Origin: Leptoclinus maculatus
Lineage: Eukaryota > Chordata > Actinopteri > Perciformes > Stichaeidae
Length of the DNA stretch: 64,000 nucleotides
Assembly (NCBI GenBank): GCA_032191485.1
Contig: JAVDOI010000189.1
Coordinates: forward strand, 80,001-144,000
Reading direction: 5' to 3'
Under the pieces are notes generated by a model. That model was not told where the DNA came from. It searched no databases and saw nothing but the letters and a program-made list of their open reading frames with translations. Below, one piece after another: positions 61,501-64,000 of the stretch. How positions within the stretch are numbered: position 1 is the stretch's first letter; every line of letters starts with the position of its first letter. Both the position numbers and the translations under genes were made by a program.

Positions 61501-64000
61501 ATTCATCCGGGAAGTACCGGTAAAAAATGCAAACACCTCGCAAAAAACACATTAAAATCACTAAAATGGTCAAAATGGTAAAAATGAAGAAAATAACTCC
61601 CCACGTACAACCAAGACAGCCTACCCGGGAAATGTGTGCAGTCCCAGGCTAAAATTCATCCGGGAAGTACCGTTAAGAAATGCAAACACCTCGCAAAAAA
61701 CATATTCAAATCACTAAAAATGGTCAAATTGGTCAAAATTAATAAAAGAACCATACAGGTACACTCAGAAAACATGGCCAGAGGTGTTTAGCCACTTTAA
61801 ACCCGAACCTGATCCGATCTAGAGCCTCAAAAGCCGGTTTAGTGACCAAAACCAATAGGCTGGAGGAAATACTTCTACATTGAACTTCTGAAGCATTTTT
61901 CGACCGATTGTCCCGGGTTCTTTTCACCAGGGCCGTAGAGGCTCTCGCGAGGTATACTGGAGCCGAGTTTCAGAAAAAGAAACGGCTTCTATCACCTCCA
62001 AATCGATTTTAAGGACGTTTTCATTTGAAAAGTTGACCCAGGCTGCAATACATTATTTTCCCCACAGGAGGGGCACTGACTGAAGTGAGCAAAAACTTGG
62101 AAAAATTATAAAAATGGTTAAAACGCTTAAAATGAATGAAATAACTAACCAGGAAAATTCAAGACCACCTCCCCATGATGCATTTGCAGTAACTGGATAC
62201 AATTCATCGGGAAAGTACCGGTAAAAAATACAAACACCTCGCAAAACAAATATTAAATTCACTATAAATGGTCAAAATGGTTAAAATGAAGAAAATAACC
62301 GCCCACCTACACTCAGGACCACCTACGCGGGAAAGTTGTGCAGTCCCAGGCTAAAATTCATCCGGGAAGTACCGTTAAGAAATGCAAACACCTCGCAAAA
62401 AACATATTAAAATCACTAAAAATCGTCAAAATCGTCAAAATGGTCAAAATTAATAAAAGAACCATACAGGTACACTCAGAAGGAATGGCCAGAGGTGTTT
62501 AGCCACTTTAAACCCGAACCTGATCCGATCTAGAGCCTCAAAAGCCGGTTTAGTGACCAAAACCAATAGGCTGGAGGAAATACTTCTACATTGAACTTTT
62601 GAAGCATTTTTCGACCGATTTTCCCGGGTTCTTTTCACCAGGGCCGTAGAGGCTCTCGGGAGGTATACTGGAGCCGAGTTTCAGAAAAAAAAACGGCTTC
62701 TATCACCTCCAAATCGATTTTAAGGACGTTTTCATTTGAAAAGTTGACCCAGGCTGCAATACATTATTTTCCCCACAGGAGGGGCACTGACTGAAGTGAG
62801 CAAAAACTTGGAAAAATGATAAAAATGGTTAAAACGCTTAAAATGAATGAAATAACTAACCAGGAAAATTCAAGACCACCTCTCCGTGATGCATGTGCAG
62901 TGGCTGGATAAAATTCATCCGGGAAGTACCGTTAAGAAATGCAAACACCTCGCAAAAAACATATTAAAATCACTAAAAATGGTCAAAATGGTCAAAATTA
63001 ATAAAAGAACCATACAGGTACACTCAGAAAACATGGCCAGAGGTGTTTAGCCACTTTAAACCCGAACCTGATCCGATCTAGAGCCTCAAAAGCCGGTTTA
63101 GTGACCAAAACCAATAGGCTGGAGGAAATACTTCTACATTGAACTTTTGAAGCATTTTTCGACCGATTTTCCCGGGTTCTTTTCACCAGGGGCGTAGAGG
63201 CTCATGGGAGGTATACTGGAGCCGAGTTTCAGAAAAAAAAACGGCTTCTATCACCTCCAAATCGATTTTAAGGACGTTTTCATTTTAAAAGTTGACCCAG
63301 GCTGCAATACATTATTTTCCCCACAGGAGGGGCACTGACTGAAGTGAGCAAAAACTTGGAAAAATGATAAACGGGGTTAAAACGCTTAAAATGAATGAAA
63401 TAACTAATCAGGAAAATTCAAGACCACCTCCCCGTGATGCATGTGCAGTGGCTGGATAAAATTCATCCGGGAAGTACCGGTAAAAAATGCAAACACCTCG
63501 CAAAAAACACATTAAAATCACTAAAATGGTCAAAATGGTAAAAATGAAGATAATAACTCCCCACGTACAACCAGGACAGCCTACCCGGGAAATGTGTGCA
63601 GTCCCAGGCTAAAATTCATCCGGGAAGTACCGTTAAGAAATGCAAACACCTCGCAAAAAACATATTAAAATCACTAAAAATGGTCAAATTGGTCAAAATT
63701 AATAAAAGAACCATACAGGTACACTCAGAAAACATGGCCAGAGGTGTTTAGCCACTTTAAACCCGAACCTGATCCGATCTAGAGCCTCAAAAGCCGGTTT
63801 AGTGACCAAAACCAATAGGCTGGAGGAAATACTTCTACATTGAACTTTTGAAGCATTTTTCGACCGATTTTCCCGGGTTCTTTTCACCAGGGCCGTAGAG
63901 GCTCTCGGGAGGTATACTGGAGCCGAGTTTCAGAAAAAAAACGGCTTCTATCACCTCCAAATCGATGTTAAGGACGTTTTCATTTGAAAAGTTGACCCAG
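31574..64000. repeat. Satellite array, about 701-bp units with 548-bp short units
   Basis: A landmark (gggttcttttcaccaggg) occurs 50 times, from 31751 to 63887. Spacings fall into three classes: 699-703 bp, 710-711 bp (9 extra bases, a doubled aaatcgtca), and exactly 548 bp (15 intervals). All units are in one orientation and near-identical, and the array runs past the window end. Each long unit contains an internal direct duplication of 153 bp (the attcatccgggaagtaccg phrase appears twice, e.g. 32726 and 32879); short units have one copy. The first unit is degenerate and lacks much of its left part. The many 62-132-codon minus-strand frames are repeat shadows with no start context and no known domain. 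Confidence 0.98.

Noticed and set aside
31560..64000. Dozens of minus-strand ORFs of 62-132 codons repeated along the satellite
   Set aside because: They recur with the satellite period, have no consistent start codon, show no domain, and vary in length with unit type. They are shadows of the repeat.
31574..64000. Regularly spaced repeats suggesting a CRISPR-like array
   Set aside because: Units are contiguous near-identical 548-711-bp repeats without unique spacers, in a eukaryotic context.

Overview
The window is eukaryotic and almost certainly from a teleost fish, probably a percomorph. Three things point there: split exons of an axonemal dynein heavy chain, fish-type mobile elements (Penelope-like, piggyBac, hAT, L1, solo LTRs), and very long CA, CAGA and CCT microsatellites. 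I see no intact protein-coding gene, no tRNA or rRNA gene, and no bacterial-type feature. The ORFs present are decayed gene exons, broken transposon genes, or chance frames through simple repeats.

Layout. 1-0.67 kb holds the tail of a dispersed A-rich repeat. 0.97-3.93 kb holds six consecutive exons encoding the C-terminal end of a DNAH2-like dynein heavy chain, with two frameshifting deletions; a 5'-truncated L1 follows directly (3.94-4.75 kb). 5.6-7.9 kb holds two large CAGA arrays. 8-11.2 kb holds two solo LTRs with 4-bp target duplications and, between them, a deleted hAT transposon with an 8-bp target duplication. 13.1-13.6 kb is a dispersed repeat. 15.06-24.3 kb carries four more dynein exons (tail, AAA2/3 region, AAA3, AAA4) in correct order on the + strand. 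Because they lie downstream of the C-terminal exons, they look like a second, tandem and also decayed copy. Between them sit a minus-strand Penelope-like element (GIY-YIG endonuclease, core-deleted RT, possible hammerhead motif, SGNH-type ORF), a 100-bp-arm inverted repeat, and a piggyBac element with intact ends but a broken transposase.

25.2-26.0 kb is an 801-bp polypyrimidine tract, followed by a broken ORF that may be the N-terminal part of a Polinton-like polymerase protein. 26.9-31.57 kb is a mosaic of dispersed repeats, TAG/CAGA/GA microsatellites and a perfect 28-bp palindrome. From about 31.57 kb to the window end (over 32 kb) runs a homogeneous satellite array. It has about 50 units, normally about 701 bp (710 bp in one variant), and 15 intervals are short (548 bp).

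The most interesting structure is this satellite. Each long unit contains an internal 153-bp direct duplication, and the short units are what recombination between the two internal copies would give. Two different crossover junctions are visible, so the short form arose at least twice. The mixture is organised into nested higher-order blocks of about 4.61, 4.47 and 2.66 kb. Nothing here looks like a working multi-gene system. The window reads as a gene-decay and repeat-expansion zone, possibly pericentromeric or otherwise heterochromatic (inference).
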